DNA from: Variovorax sp. Sphag1AA
Lineage (GTDB): Bacteria; Pseudomonadota; Gammaproteobacteria; Burkholderiales; Burkholderiaceae_C
NCBI RefSeq assembly: GCF_014192575.1
Contig: NZ_JACHYC010000003.1
Location: 620,001 to 684,000 of the forward strand
Reading direction: 5' to 3'
DNA length: 64,000 nucleotides
A program made the translations under genes and the position numbers. Every line of letters starts with the position of its first letter. Position 1 is the stretch's first letter. Below, one piece after another: positions 53,954 to 62,901 of this stretch. Under the pieces are notes generated by a model. The model searched no databases. It was given only the letters and a program-made list of their open reading frames with translations, and was not told the origin of the DNA.

Positions 53954-55171
53954 TCAGATGACTTTGGCCTCGCGCAGCGCGGCAATCTGCGCGTCGGTGA
54001 GACCGAGGGCGCCGTACACGTCGCCGTTGTGCTGCCCGGTGCGTGGTCCGGTCGCGGGCGGTGGCATCGGGCTCCGCCCGACGAAGCGCGGCACTGGGGC
54101 CGGGCCCGGCACCGTGCCGAATTGCTCATCCGGCAGTTCGATGAAGGCGCCGCGCGCCTCTATGTGCGGATCAGCCTGCAAGTCGGCGATCGAATACACC
54201 TTGCTGTAGGGCACGTCTTCCCGGTCCAGCCGGGTGACCAGGTCTGCAAACGGAAGGCTGGCGCACCATTCGACGATGACGCGGTCCAGCGCCTCGAGGT
54301 GGCGGATGCGCGCGGCATTGTCTGCAAAGCGGCTGTCCTCGATCAGATCGCCGCGCCCCATTGCCCGGCAGATGCGCGCGAAGATCGGGTCTCCCGTGCC
54401 CACCAGCGTGAACCACACGCCGTCGGCTGCGCAGAACACATTGGAGGGCGCCGTGTAGGTGGCGCGCGAGCCGGTGCGCTCGCGCACAACGCCACCGATG
54501 CGGTATTCGGCGGCCAGCGGATCGAGCAGGCGCGACATCGCCTCTGTGGCCGACAGGTCGATCTCGACGCCGCGCTGCTGATCGCGCTGCTGCGCGTTGC
54601 GCTCGGCCAATGCAGTGCTGATGGCAAAGGCACCGAAGAGGCCAGCCACCACATCCCCCAGCGGGTAGTTCATGTGTTGCGGCGGGCCACCGGGCTCGCC
54701 GGTGAGATGCGTGAAGCCGCTCATCGCCTCGAAGATGCGCGCAAAGCCCGGCCGGCGCGCATAGGGACCGGTCTGGCCGAAGCCCGTGAGGCGCAGCACG
54801 ATGAGGCGCGGATTGGCCTCGTGCAAGGTCGCAATGTCCAGCCCCCAACCATCCAGAGTGCCGGTGCGGAAGTTCTCCACCAGCACGTCGAAGCCTTCGA
54901 TCAGCTTCAGGAACAGTGCGCGCCCCTCGGGCTTTCGCACGTCGAGCGAGATGCCCTTCTTCCCGCGATTCGCCGTCTTCCAGAACAGCGGATGGCCCTC
55001 GTGCACCGGCGTGAGCCCGCGCAGTGGATCGCCGCCGGCGGGCAGTTCCAGCTTGACGACTTCCGCGCCCATGTCGCCGCACAGGGTCGCCGAGAACGGT
55101 GCCGCGAGCACGGTCGCCATATCCAGGATACGCACCCCACGCAGGGGCGCCTGATCGGCTTGCGGGTTCAT
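53954..55171 (-). CDS. CaiB/BaiF family CoA-transferase
   Basis: 405 aa, normal for class III CoA-transferases. The catalytic Asp is D173 (Y-P-L-G-D-V-V-A-G). N-terminal V-R-I-L-D-M-A-T-V-L-A-A-P and G-A-E-V-V-K-L-E are the family blocks. The start shares one base with the Bug receptor stop (TGATG). It moves CoA between carboxylic acids. With the acyl-CoA dehydrogenase and receptor it forms a small acid-degradation operon; the acid is unknown. Confidence 0.92.
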   Translation of the reverse strand: MNPQADQAPLRGVRILDMATVLAAPFSATLCGDMGAEVVKLELPAGGDPLRGLTPVHEGHPLFWKTANRGKKGISLDVRKPEGRALFLKLIEGFDVLVENFRTGTLDGWGLDIATLHEANPRLIVLRLTGFGQTGPYARRPGFARIFEAMSGFTHLTGEPGGPPQHMNYPLGDVVAGLFGAFAISTALAERNAQQRDQQRGVEIDLSATEAMSRLLDPLAAEYRIGGVVRERTGSRATYTAPSNVFCAADGVWFTLVGTGDPIFARICRAMGRGDLIEDSRFADNAARIRHLEALDRVIVEWCASLPFADLVTRLDREDVPYSKVYSIADLQADPHIEARGAFIELPDEQFGTVPGPAPVPRFVGRSPMPPPATGPRTGQHNGDVYGALGLTDAQIAALREAKVI

Positions 55172-56157
55172 CAGTTGCTCTTCAGGTCCACGCGCCTGAG
55201 CACCGGATCCCACGCCTTGCGGTCTGTGGCGACGCGCTTGTCGAAAGCCGCGAGCGACGGGTCCAGCGGCGTCGCGCCCAGCTTGCCGAGCTTGTCCTTC
55301 AACGCGGGCGAAGCCATGACCTTGGTCAGTGCGTTGCGCAGCGAAACGACCACGGCATCGGGCGTGCCCTTTGGCGCGACGATGCCCATCCACAGGCCAC
55401 TGTCCAGCCCCTGCAGGCCCAGCTCGCTGAACGTGGGCACATCCGGCACCGACGGCGATCGCGTGCGTCCGGTCTGCGCCAGGATGCGGATCTGCCCGCC
55501 GCTCATGTAGGGCAGCGTGCCGCCAAGGTTGTTGCACATCACCGGAATGTGGCCGGCGACGAGGTCGCTCACCGCTGGGGCGTTGCCCTTGTAAGGCACG
55601 TGCTGCATCTTCGTTCCGGCCTGGTGGTTGACCATCTCGCACACCAAGTGCGAAGGCGTGGCCACGCCCGCGGAGCCGAACGAGAGTTGCCCCGGCTTGG
55701 CCTTGTCGGCGGCGATGAGTTCGGGGAGCTTCTGGTACGGCGTCTTGGCGTTGACCGCGATGACGTTGGGCAGGTCGGCCACGAGGCCTACGGGCACGAA
55801 GTCGTCCACCGGATTCCAGTTCAGCCCCTTGTGCACATAAGGAAGAAAGATGTTGGTCAAGCCGGCCATCAGCAGTGTGTAGCCGTCGGGCGCGGACTTG
55901 GCCACGAACTCGGAGCCGATGAGGCTGCCCGCGCCGGCCTTGTTCTCGACCACGATTGGCTGGCCGAGCGCATTGCCCATCTCCAGTGCCACTTCGCGCG
56001 CCACGAGGTCGGTGCTGCCGCCAGCGGGAAAGGGCACCACCAGCTTCACCGGTCGATCGGGGAAGGCAGCCAGCGCCGAGGTCGCGGCCAGGCCGAGCGA
56101 CAGGCTCAGCCCCAGGCTTGTCGCCATGCGTGAAAGCTTCGTCCGCAAGTACTTCAT
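55171..56157 (-). CDS. Bug/TctC family substrate-binding protein
   Basis: 328 aa with signal peptide ending at A-L-A-A. Loops are P-A-G-G-S-T-D, A-P-D-G-Y-T and Q-H-V-P-Y-K-G. The ATG at 56157 gives a normal signal sequence; longer frames are unsupported. Located between the acyl-CoA dehydrogenase (32 bp upstream) and the CoA-transferase. It probably binds the acid that this operon degrades. Confidence 0.93.
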   Translation of the reverse strand: MKYLRTKLSRMATSLGLSLSLGLAATSALAAFPDRPVKLVVPFPAGGSTDLVAREVALEMGNALGQPIVVENKAGAGSLIGSEFVAKSAPDGYTLLMAGLTNIFLPYVHKGLNWNPVDDFVPVGLVADLPNVIAVNAKTPYQKLPELIAADKAKPGQLSFGSAGVATPSHLVCEMVNHQAGTKMQHVPYKGNAPAVSDLVAGHIPVMCNNLGGTLPYMSGGQIRILAQTGRTRSPSVPDVPTFSELGLQGLDSGLWMGIVAPKGTPDAVVVSLRNALTKVMASPALKDKLGKLGATPLDPSLAAFDKRVATDRKAWDPVLRRVDLKSN

Positions 56158-56189
56158 CTTCAGTCTCCAGTTGTCTTGAACACGAAAAC

Positions 56190-57347
56190 TCATCGCGCAC
56201 TCGCCTCGCGCAAAGCCAACTTGGCGATGTTGAGCTGATGGATCTGGCTGGTGCCCTCGTAGAGGCGGAACAGGCGCACGTCGCGGTAGTAGCGCTCGAT
56301 CGGGCTGAACTCGGCCACATAGCCCGAGCCGCCGAACATCTGCACTGCGCGGTCCGCCACGCGGCCGCACATCTCGGAGGCGAAGTACTTGCACATCGAG
56401 GCGGACATCGCCACGTCTTCGCCGCGGTCGCGCGCTCGGGCCGCTTCGAGGATCATGGAACGCGCCGCGTAGATGTCGGTCCGGCTGTCGGCGATCATGG
56501 CCTGCACCAGCTGGAAGTCCGACACGGCTTGGCCGAACTGGCTGCGCTTGCTGGTGTGCGCAATGGCCAGGTCCAGCATTCGGATCGCAGGCCCCGTGCA
56601 CAGCGCTGCGAGATGCATGCGCTGCTTGTTGAGCACCTTCATCACCGTCTGGAAGCCCACGCCCTCGCGACCGCCGATGAGCTGGTCGACGTGCACGCGG
56701 CAATCCTCGAAGCGCACATCCGATACGAAGGACCCCGCCTGCCCCATCATTCGGTAGGGCTCGCCCGTCGTGAGGCCAGGACCGCGCTCCACGAGGAAGG
56801 CCGACAACCCCTTGCTGCCCTTCGACCCCTCCTCGGTGCGCGCGATGACGGTAAAGACGTCCGCGACCGGCGCGTTGGTGATGAAGCGCTTGCCGCCGTT
56901 GAGCACATAGTGGTCACCCTCGCGGCGCGCGGTGGTCTGCACGTTGCTCGCTTCGGAGCCGGCCTCGGGCTCCGTGAGCGCGAGGCACCCGGTGAGTTCG
57001 CCGGTGGCCATGCGCGGCAACCAGCGTTGCTTCTGCTCCTCGGTGCCATCGGCCACCAGCGCCTCCGAGCCGATGCCTGTGTTCGTGCCCACGCGAGCAC
57101 GCAGCGCGACCGACGACTGAGACAGCTCCATCGCGCAGAGCACCAGCTCCTCGGTCGTGAGACCCAGGCCACCATACGCCTCGGGAATGCTCCAGCCGAA
57201 GTAGCCCTTGCGGCGCAACTCGTCGACCACGTCAGGCGGAATGTCGTTGTCGCGGCTGACCTGCTCTTCCAGCGGATGCCAGCGCTCGCGGACGAAGGTG
57301 CGGATGTCGCCCAGCAGGGCCTCGAGGAGTGCGTTGTCTCGGATCAT
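56190..57347 (-). CDS. Acyl-CoA dehydrogenase
   Basis: 385 aa. FAD-binding blocks are [10 protein letters not shown] and F-I-T-N-A, with C-terminal Q-M-F-G-G-S-G-Y and [10 protein letters not shown], where E364 is the likely catalytic base. ATG at 57347 was chosen over a GTG 14 codons earlier that would overlap the operator palindrome less well. First gene of the operon, divergent from an IclR regulator. It introduces a double bond in an acyl-CoA made by the CoA-transferase. Confidence 0.93.
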   Translation of the reverse strand: MIRDNALLEALLGDIRTFVRERWHPLEEQVSRDNDIPPDVVDELRRKGYFGWSIPEAYGGLGLTTEELVLCAMELSQSSVALRARVGTNTGIGSEALVADGTEEQKQRWLPRMATGELTGCLALTEPEAGSEASNVQTTARREGDHYVLNGGKRFITNAPVADVFTVIARTEEGSKGSKGLSAFLVERGPGLTTGEPYRMMGQAGSFVSDVRFEDCRVHVDQLIGGREGVGFQTVMKVLNKQRMHLAALCTGPAIRMLDLAIAHTSKRSQFGQAVSDFQLVQAMIADSRTDIYAARSMILEAARARDRGEDVAMSASMCKYFASEMCGRVADRAVQMFGGSGYVAEFSPIERYYRDVRLFRLYEGTSQIHQLNIAKLALREASAR

Positions 57348-57393
57348 GGTGGGCGCGACTGTATGGAGCCGGTCCACAATCTGCGGCACTCGA

Positions 57394-57408
57394 TTTCAAT
57401 TATTGAAA
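57394..57408. promoter_or_regulatory. Candidate IclR operator palindrome
   Basis: TTTCAAT-T-ATTGAAA is a perfect palindrome with 7-bp arms, 46 bp upstream of the acyl-CoA dehydrogenase and 14 bp before the IclR gene. IclR-type regulators bind 15-bp AT-rich dyads of this kind in divergent promoters. Confidence 0.7.
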
Positions 57409-57422
57409 CTGCGATTCAGCCC

Positions 57423-58253
57423 ATGACCCGTCCTGCACAGAATCGGCGCCAGAACATGAAGGACTCCGACGACCTGCGCCGGGTACGGGACGACGACCCC
57501 TACTTTTCCGGAACCCTTGCCAAGGGACTGCTCATCCTGCAGACCTTCGTTAGAGACCCGCGCGCGCACGCCAACAGCGAATTCGCCGCCAAGCTGGGCC
57601 TGTCGCGGCCGACCGTCTCGCGCCTGTGCCGCACCCTGCTCACGATGGGCTTCCTCGACCACGACGAGCGGCTGGATCGCTACTTCATCGGCCCCGCAGC
57701 CGTGGCGCTGTGCTACCCCTACATCATCAACACGCCCATGCTGGGCACGCTGCGGCCAGCCATGCAGCAACTGGCCGACCGCATCGAGGGTGCGGTTTCG
57801 GTGGGCGTGGCCACGGACCTCGATGTGGTCTATCTCGAAACCTGTGCCCACGAGGGCGGGACTCTCAAGCGCCCCGGCGTGGGCGCGGTCCGCGGCATCG
57901 TCGAGACCGCGATGGGCCGTGCCTGGCTCGCGCAGCTGCCGGCGGGCGAACGGCAAGAGTTCCTCGCCCACGTGAAGCTAGAGCGCCCGGACGAGTACGC
58001 GCGCAGCAGCGATGGCGTGCGCGAAAGCCTGGCGCACTACGCCAAGCGTGGCTTCTCGATCAACCTTGGCGATTCCGGCTTTGGCGTGTTCGCCGTGGGC
58101 GTGGCCGCACGCATGCAGTACGGGCCGCGTCGCCTGCTCTTCAACTGCGCGGTGCCGGGCTTTCGGTGGAAGCGGGCCCAGTTGCTGGACACCATCGGCC
58201 CGGGACTCGTGCAACTGGTCGGCGCAGCAGACCGGCAGTCGGGTCTGCGTTAG
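57423..58253 (+). CDS. IclR family transcriptional regulator
   Basis: 276 aa. Winged HTH at about 28-90 (A-K-G-L-L-I-L-Q-T-F and L-G-L-S-R-P-T-V-S-R-L-C-R-T-L), then the IclR effector domain with G-I-V-E-T-A-M-G-R-A-W-L-A. ATG at 57423; an alternative ATG lies 11 codons later. Divergent from the acyl-CoA dehydrogenase operon and likely to control it through the palindrome at 57394. Confidence 0.92.
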   Translation: MTRPAQNRRQNMKDSDDLRRVRDDDPYFSGTLAKGLLILQTFVRDPRAHANSEFAAKLGLSRPTVSRLCRTLLTMGFLDHDERLDRYFIGPAAVALCYPYIINTPMLGTLRPAMQQLADRIEGAVSVGVATDLDVVYLETCAHEGGTLKRPGVGAVRGIVETAMGRAWLAQLPAGERQEFLAHVKLERPDEYARSSDGVRESLAHYAKRGFSINLGDSGFGVFAVGVAARMQYGPRRLLFNCAVPGFRWKRAQLLDTIGPGLVQLVGAADRQSGLR

Positions 58254-58336
58254 CGCAGGGCGGGGCAGCGCGCCCGCTCGACGGCGGCCTCGAATTCGCC
58301 TACGCTGAGGTCCAAGGGCCAGCCACCGTCGCGCGG

Positions 58337-58358
58337 GCCCTTCACTTTTTTGAAGGGC
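58337..58358 (+). promoter_or_regulatory. Hairpin enclosing the ribosome binding site of the SDR gene
   Basis: GCCCTTCA (58337-58344) and TGAAGGGC (58351-58358) are perfect 8-bp arms around a CTTTTT loop. The 3' arm contains the GAAGGG ribosome site, 8 nt before the ATG at 58366. In mRNA the hairpin would hide this site. Confidence 0.6.
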
Positions 58359-58365
58359 AACCGCA

Positions 58366-59157
58366 ATGAATCTCCAACTCACAAGCAAGCTTGCGCTGGT
58401 CACCGGCAGCACGGCAGGCATCGGCTTTGCCATTGCGCAAGCCCTTGCAGCAGAGGGTGCACGTGTCATCGTCAATGGGCGTTCGCAGAACGCGGTCGAC
58501 GCTGCAGTCGCCCAGATCAAGGCGGCGGAAGGTGGCGAAGTCATCGGCTTTGCTGGCGACCTGAGCACGGCCGCCAACGCGCAAGCGCTGGTGGCGAAGC
58601 ACCCTGGCATCGAGATCCTTGTCAACAACCTCGGCATCTTCGAACCCAAGCCGTTCGAAGACATCCCGGACGAGGACTGGACGCGCTTCTTCGATGTGAA
58701 TGTCCTGAGCGGTGTCCGCCTGGCGCGTTTGGTACTGCCCGCGATGCGGCGCGCCAACTGGGGCCGGATCATCTTCATCTCGAGCGAGAGTGCGGTCCAG
58801 ATCCCATCGGAAATGATTCACTACGGCATGACGAAGACGGCGCAACTGGCCGTCTCCCGCGGATTGGCCGAAGCCGTCGCCGGCACCGGGATCACCGTCA
58901 ACAGCGTCCTGCCGGGTCCGACCAAATCGCGGGGCGTGGGCGATTTCGTCGAGACGCTCGCCAAGGCCGATGGCAAGTCCTTCGATGCCTTCGAGAAGGA
59001 GTTCTTCGAGAACGTGCGACCGACGTCCCTCATCAAGCGGTTCGAAAGTCCGGCGGAGATTGCCTCCATGGTGACCTACATCGCCAGCCCGCTTGCATCG
59101 GGGACGACCGGGGCGGCGCTTCGCGTCGATGGTGGCTGCATCAAGAGCGCGTTCTAG
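58366..59157 (+). CDS. Short-chain dehydrogenase/reductase
   Basis: 263 aa. Cofactor motif T-G-S-T-A-G-I-G (13-20), N-N-L-G, and catalytic S140, Y153 and K157 (Y-G-M-T-K). C-terminal V-D-G-G-C-I is typical of classical SDR enzymes. NAD(P)-dependent oxidoreductase of unknown substrate. Its ribosome site lies in a strong hairpin directly upstream, suggesting translational control. Confidence 0.9.
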   Translation: MNLQLTSKLALVTGSTAGIGFAIAQALAAEGARVIVNGRSQNAVDAAVAQIKAAEGGEVIGFAGDLSTAANAQALVAKHPGIEILVNNLGIFEPKPFEDIPDEDWTRFFDVNVLSGVRLARLVLPAMRRANWGRIIFISSESAVQIPSEMIHYGMTKTAQLAVSRGLAEAVAGTGITVNSVLPGPTKSRGVGDFVETLAKADGKSFDAFEKEFFENVRPTSLIKRFESPAEIASMVTYIASPLASGTTGAALRVDGGCIKSAF

Positions 59158-59175
59158 GCTGCGGCTCTCTGGCCG

Positions 59176-59655
59176 ATGAACACGCGCAGTTCCTCAAGCA
59201 TCGCGGCGTTCTTTGGTGCCTTCTGCGCCGATGCAGGCGAGGACTGCTCCGCCCGGTTCTTCGAGGCGTTCCACTTCGACGACAACGAACGCGATGCCAA
59301 CGCCCTCGCGGACCTCGTGCTCGCAGGGGTCAAACGTGGTACTGCGAGTCTTGTCTGGTCCTTTGAGAGCGCCAACCGCCCGCTGCCCGCGCCGGGCGCC
59401 CTCAGCGTCGTCACCTACTGGGATGGAACTCCTGCATGCGTCATCGAGACCCAGGAGGTCAAGGTCTTGCCATTCGAGCAAGTCGATGCCGGGTTCGCAG
59501 CCATCGAAGGCGAAGGCGATGGTTCGCTGGCGTATTGGCGTCAGGCGCACTGGGCCTACTTTGGCCGCGAGTGCGCGCGCTTGGGGCGACAGCCGAGTCA
59601 GACCATGCCCGTCGCCTGTGAACGCTTCGGCGTGGTCTATAGAGCCGGCTCGTGA
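59176..59655 (+). CDS. ASCH domain protein
   Basis: 159 aa. The pattern L-A-D-L-V-L-A-G-V-K-R-G-T-A-S-L, then G-x-L-S-V-V-T-Y-W-D-G-T-P-A-C-V-I-E-T and F-x-x-V-D-A-x-F-A-x-x-E-G-E-G-D-G-S-L-x-Y-W-R is the ASCH fold (PUA-like). Characterised members bind or act on RNA or N4-acetylcytidine. It follows the SDR gene by 18 bp. Function here unknown. Confidence 0.8.
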   Translation: MNTRSSSSIAAFFGAFCADAGEDCSARFFEAFHFDDNERDANALADLVLAGVKRGTASLVWSFESANRPLPAPGALSVVTYWDGTPACVIETQEVKVLPFEQVDAGFAAIEGEGDGSLAYWRQAHWAYFGRECARLGRQPSQTMPVACERFGVVYRAGS

Positions 59656-59688
59656 GGTGCCGAGCTCGGCAGTCTGCCGGTCGCGTAC

Positions 59689-60024
59689 TCAGTTCTTGGG
59701 CGCGTCTGCCGGCGGCACCTGCATCGTGTTGGTCCGCACCTGCCCGCCACCTTGGACACTGCCCCGTGTCGTGGTGTCGCCAGCACCGGTCACACGCTTC
59801 ACACAAGCGTCTCGCGCAGTCCCTTCCGGCTGGCGTTCGCAGCGCTTGAGCGCGTTCTTCTGATACTGCTCATCGCCTTGGGTGGGCAGCTTGCCCTGGC
59901 GCTTTGCCTGGGCGGCGGCCGCGGCCTCACGGTCTGACGGCGACGTCTGGGCAAACGAATAGCTGGCACCGAGCGCGACACAACTTGAAAGCAAAAACAC
60001 CGATGCGATACGTGCAAAAGCCAT
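59689..60024 (-). CDS. Small secreted hypothetical protein
   Basis: 111 aa with signal peptide ending near S-F-A-Q-T. Low-complexity, charged mature part with two cysteines (R-C-E and D-A-C-V). ATG at 60024 has an AAGGAG ribosome site 8 nt upstream. The pattern (alanine-rich start, C-x9-C in a Q-P-E-G-T-A-R-D-A-C context) recurs in small periplasmic proteins of Burkholderiales; no function is known to me. Confidence 0.7.
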   Translation of the reverse strand: MAFARIASVFLLSSCVALGASYSFAQTSPSDREAAAAAQAKRQGKLPTQGDEQYQKNALKRCERQPEGTARDACVKRVTGAGDTTTRGSVQGGGQVRTNTMQVPPADAPKN

Positions 60025-60218
60025 CACGGCAACTCCTTGCAAGTCCAGAGAGGCCGCACGGTAGTCCCGCTGCGATGGCTGCGTCAAGCGCATCGTTTTG
60101 CTGTCGCTGTGGCGCCGTGGACTTCCCATCAATCCTGATGATGCGGACCCTCGACGCGCTCCATCTTTGGCTTCGCCGAAGGTTGGTTTGGGAAGAATTG
60201 CAGACATACGGACCTGAC

Positions 60219-61220
60219 ATGCCAACCTCCATCGAACCGACTCCTCGCTTTCGTGCCTTTGAGGGCCCCTCGGATTTCGAAGCCATGGTCGCCTGCGCCA
60301 ATGCCAGCTTCGCCACCGACCACACGGGCTTCTTTCGAACGGTCGAAGAAGTGGCGCGCGACTACGCTTCATTCACCGACTGCGTGCCGCAACGGGACGT
60401 TTGGATTGCCGAAGTGGAAGGAGAAGTTGCCGGCTATGTGCGTGCCTGGCATTGGGCGCAGGCGGATGGACTCCATTTCTACGGGCAGTTCGGCGTTGTG
60501 GCTCCTCAATGGCGTCGGCGGGGCATCGGTGCCTCCTTGCACTCCTGGCTGGAGTCGAGACAACGCGAGATGGCACTGGCTCACCAAGGCGCGCTCGGCC
60601 ACGCACACCACGCCTTCGTCACCGAGGGGGAAATTGCGCGGGCGGCACTCCTGGAAAAGACCGGCTACCGTGTCGAGCGCTATTTCTCGACCATGGTTCG
60701 TCCGACGTTGGATGACATCGCTGACTTTGCACTTCCACCTGGGTTCGAAGTGCGACCCGTACAGACTGCGGACCTGCGCGCGATCTGGGAAGCGCATATC
60801 CGGGCGTTCAGAACGCACTGGGGCTTCTCACCACCCAATGAGGCGGACTATCAGCGTTGGCAAGCAAGCCAGGTCTTTCAGCCGCATCTGTGGCAGGTCG
60901 CGTGGGACTTGCACACCGGCCAGGTTGCAGGCCAGGTGCGGACATACATCGACCATGTGTGGAACTCAGCGAATGGGCGCAAGCGAGGATGGACCGAGTT
61001 CATCAGCGTCGGCGAACCGTGGCGACGACGTGGCCTTGCCCGTGCGCTCATCTCGCTGAGCTTGCGAGCCCAAAAGGCGGCCGGGATGGAGGAGTCCGGC
61101 TTGGGGGTCGACAGTCAGAACCTGGATGGGGCGAATCGGGTCTATGAAGATTGCGGGTTCGTTGTAGTCAAACGGAACCGAATCTTTCGCAAGTCGCTTG
61201 TGCCGGGCGAATCGCAATGA
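60219..61220 (+). CDS. GNAT acetyltransferase with two tandem GNAT domains
   Basis: 333 aa. The N-terminal GNAT domain (about 10-160) has acetyl-CoA motif F-G-V-V-A-P-Q-W-R-R-R-G-I-G. The second (about 175-325) has I-S-V-G-E-P-W-R-R-R-G-L-A-R-A-L, with N-x-x-G-A-N-R-V-Y-E-D-C-G-F. ATG at 60219. Double-GNAT proteins include mycothiol synthase-like and aminoglycoside-acting enzymes; the acceptor is unknown. Not operonic with the minus-strand gene upstream. Confidence 0.85.
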   Translation: MPTSIEPTPRFRAFEGPSDFEAMVACANASFATDHTGFFRTVEEVARDYASFTDCVPQRDVWIAEVEGEVAGYVRAWHWAQADGLHFYGQFGVVAPQWRRRGIGASLHSWLESRQREMALAHQGALGHAHHAFVTEGEIARAALLEKTGYRVERYFSTMVRPTLDDIADFALPPGFEVRPVQTADLRAIWEAHIRAFRTHWGFSPPNEADYQRWQASQVFQPHLWQVAWDLHTGQVAGQVRTYIDHVWNSANGRKRGWTEFISVGEPWRRRGLARALISLSLRAQKAAGMEESGLGVDSQNLDGANRVYEDCGFVVVKRNRIFRKSLVPGESQ

Positions 61221-61320
61221 ACCCAAAGAGCACCGCACAGCGAGGTCGACCGCAGGCAGAATGCGGCCGACATCTTCATCGAGTTCGGGTGACAAAGCAC
61301 ACTCTCAAGGAGACTCGGCA

Positions 61321-61575
61321 ATGACGCTTCAGCTTTCGAGTGATTTTCTGCTGTGGTGCGCCGTGCTCAACTACGCCGTGCTGCTTGCCTGGTTCAGCGC
61401 TTTCACGTTTGCACGTGGCTGGATGCGAAGGCTTCACGGTCGATGGTTTCACATCTCGGATGAGCGCTTCGATGGCATCCACTACGCTTGCATGGCGGTC
61501 TACAAGATCGGCATCCTTCTCTTCTGCCTCGTGCCGTACGTTGCTCTTCGAATTCTGTCGAGTCATGCAGGATGA
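61321..61575 (+). CDS. Small membrane protein (DUF6868-like)
   Basis: 84 aa with two hydrophobic segments (about 8-28 and 60-78) and the connecting R-R-L-H-G-R-W-F-H-I-S. ATG at 61321 follows AAGGAGACTCGGCA. Similar short two-helix proteins are widespread in proteobacteria with no known role. Confidence 0.75.
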   Translation: MTLQLSSDFLLWCAVLNYAVLLAWFSAFTFARGWMRRLHGRWFHISDERFDGIHYACMAVYKIGILLFCLVPYVALRILSSHAG

Positions 61576-61581
61576 CAGGCC

Positions 61582-62616
61582 ATGGCCATATCTGCCTTTA
61601 TCGTGAAGGTCCCCGCTGCCGAGCCTTTGGTTAGGCCGCTGCGTGAGGGCTTTGACGCCACATCCAAGCTCGGCGTCCCGGCTCACATCACGGTGCTTGT
61701 TCCCTTCATGGACCCCGGCGACATCACCGCTGGCGTGCTGGAAAAGGCGCAGCGTGCTTTGGAGCAAACCGCAGCGTTCTCATTCGAACTGAGCTCCGTC
61801 GGCAGATTTCCCGCGACAGCCTATCTCGTGCCTGAACCGGCAGCGCCGTTCGTCGCGATGACCCGCGCGCTGGCAGAAGCCTTCCCCGACTTCCAGCCGT
61901 ATGCCGGCGAGCACCATAGCGTCGTGCCGCACCTCACCGTCGCGCATGGGAGTGCCGCCGAAGCCGACGAGGCGGAAGAGGCACTCCGGCTGCACGTTGA
62001 CCAGGGTGCTGCGGTGACGGCGAATTGCAGTTCTGTCACCCTGATTGAAAACTCGTCGGGGCGGTGGGAAGACCTGTGCGAGTTTCGTCTTCCTCAGAGC
62101 GCTTCCTTGGCGAATCGTGCGACGTCGGAAGAGCCGGAGAGGATTCGAGTCCGGCCTGCAACGGAAGACGATGCAACCGCCGCGTGCAAAGTCATTCGGA
62201 ACTCAATCCTCGAGTGTTGTGGTGAGGACCACCGCGACGATGCTGCAGTAGTCGAAAGATGGCTGCAAAACAAGACACCCGAGTTCTTGCGCAGGCTCAT
62301 CCTCGCGCCGAACTCGTTCTCAGTTGTTGCCAGCAATGGCGACGAAACGGTTGGATTCGCCTCTGCCTCGAGCACCGGTGAAGTGACGCTCTGCTACGTC
62401 GCGCCTTCGGTTCGGTTCACGGGTGTAGGCAAGGCTCTCCTCGCAGCAATCGAAGAACACGCAGCCGGGACGGGGGTCGAGGCATTGCGCCTTGAGAGCA
62501 CACGCACAGCGCTGCCCTTCTACACGCGCAACGGATTCGTTCCCGACGGCCCCCCGATTTCGGCGTTTGGCATCGAGGGCCTTCCCATGCGAAAGCAGCT
62601 CAGGGCCGAAGGCTAA
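61582..62616 (+). CDS. 2H phosphoesterase (2'-5' RNA ligase-like) fused to GNAT acetyltransferase
   Basis: 344 aa. N-terminal half (about 1-175) has two H-x-T-x motifs, H35 (H-I-T-V-L) and H117 (H-L-T-V-A), the catalytic pair of the 2H phosphoesterase family. C-terminal half (about 187-340) is a GNAT domain with V-A-P-S-V-R-F-T-G-V-G-K-A-L and F-Y-T-R-N-G-F. ATG at 61582 lies 6 bp after the small membrane protein. An unusual fusion; substrates unknown. Confidence 0.8.
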   Translation: MAISAFIVKVPAAEPLVRPLREGFDATSKLGVPAHITVLVPFMDPGDITAGVLEKAQRALEQTAAFSFELSSVGRFPATAYLVPEPAAPFVAMTRALAEAFPDFQPYAGEHHSVVPHLTVAHGSAAEADEAEEALRLHVDQGAAVTANCSSVTLIENSSGRWEDLCEFRLPQSASLANRATSEEPERIRVRPATEDDATAACKVIRNSILECCGEDHRDDAAVVERWLQNKTPEFLRRLILAPNSFSVVASNGDETVGFASASSTGEVTLCYVAPSVRFTGVGKALLAAIEEHAAGTGVEALRLESTRTALPFYTRNGFVPDGPPISAFGIEGLPMRKQLRAEG

Positions 62617-62774
62617 GCGGCGCCGGGATGAATCATCTCGCCTCGCTCAAGCATGGCGACGAATTTCTGGATGCGCTGTAGGCGCGTCTTCTGTGTCTTT
62701 GCGTCGTGGATCGTCGTTGAAAACCACGCGCTCAGTCTAGTACCGTTGCCGCCCCATGATACGTTTCGTATCAT
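62613..62774 (-). pseudogene. Probable 3' remnant of a YdeI-like gene
   Basis: A minus-strand frame ends with a TAG at 62613 and reads D-A-K-T-Q-K-T-R-L-Q-R-I-Q-K-F-V-A-M-L-E-R-G-E near its C-terminus. This resembles the conserved C-terminal helix of YdeI/OmpD-associated proteins (the R-x-x-R-I-x-x-x-V-x-M-L-x-x-G pattern). Only about 53 codons are open, and the rest of the domain is missing upstream. It overlaps the last four bases of the 2H/GNAT gene. Confidence 0.4.
62756..62774. repeat. 19-bp palindrome upstream of the CPBP gene
   Basis: ATGATACG-TTT-CGTATCAT has perfect 8-bp arms and a 3-base centre. It lies 127 bp before the protease ATG. No T-run follows, so an operator is more likely than a terminator. 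Confidence 0.55.
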
Positions 62775-62901
62775 TCGCTAACGTGGATAGCGCGACGCGC
62801 TTCCACCGTTTGCACCCCCGACGTTCACTCCTCTGAGAGAACCGGGGGATTCCCGGAGGCGCTCGCGCGGTGACTCCTGCCAAGCATGGCTCGTAAGCAC
62901 T

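Noticed and set aside
60025..60218. Possible gene in the gap between the small secreted protein and the double GNAT gene
   Set aside because: Open frames are short, lack a ribosome site and show no recognisable motif.
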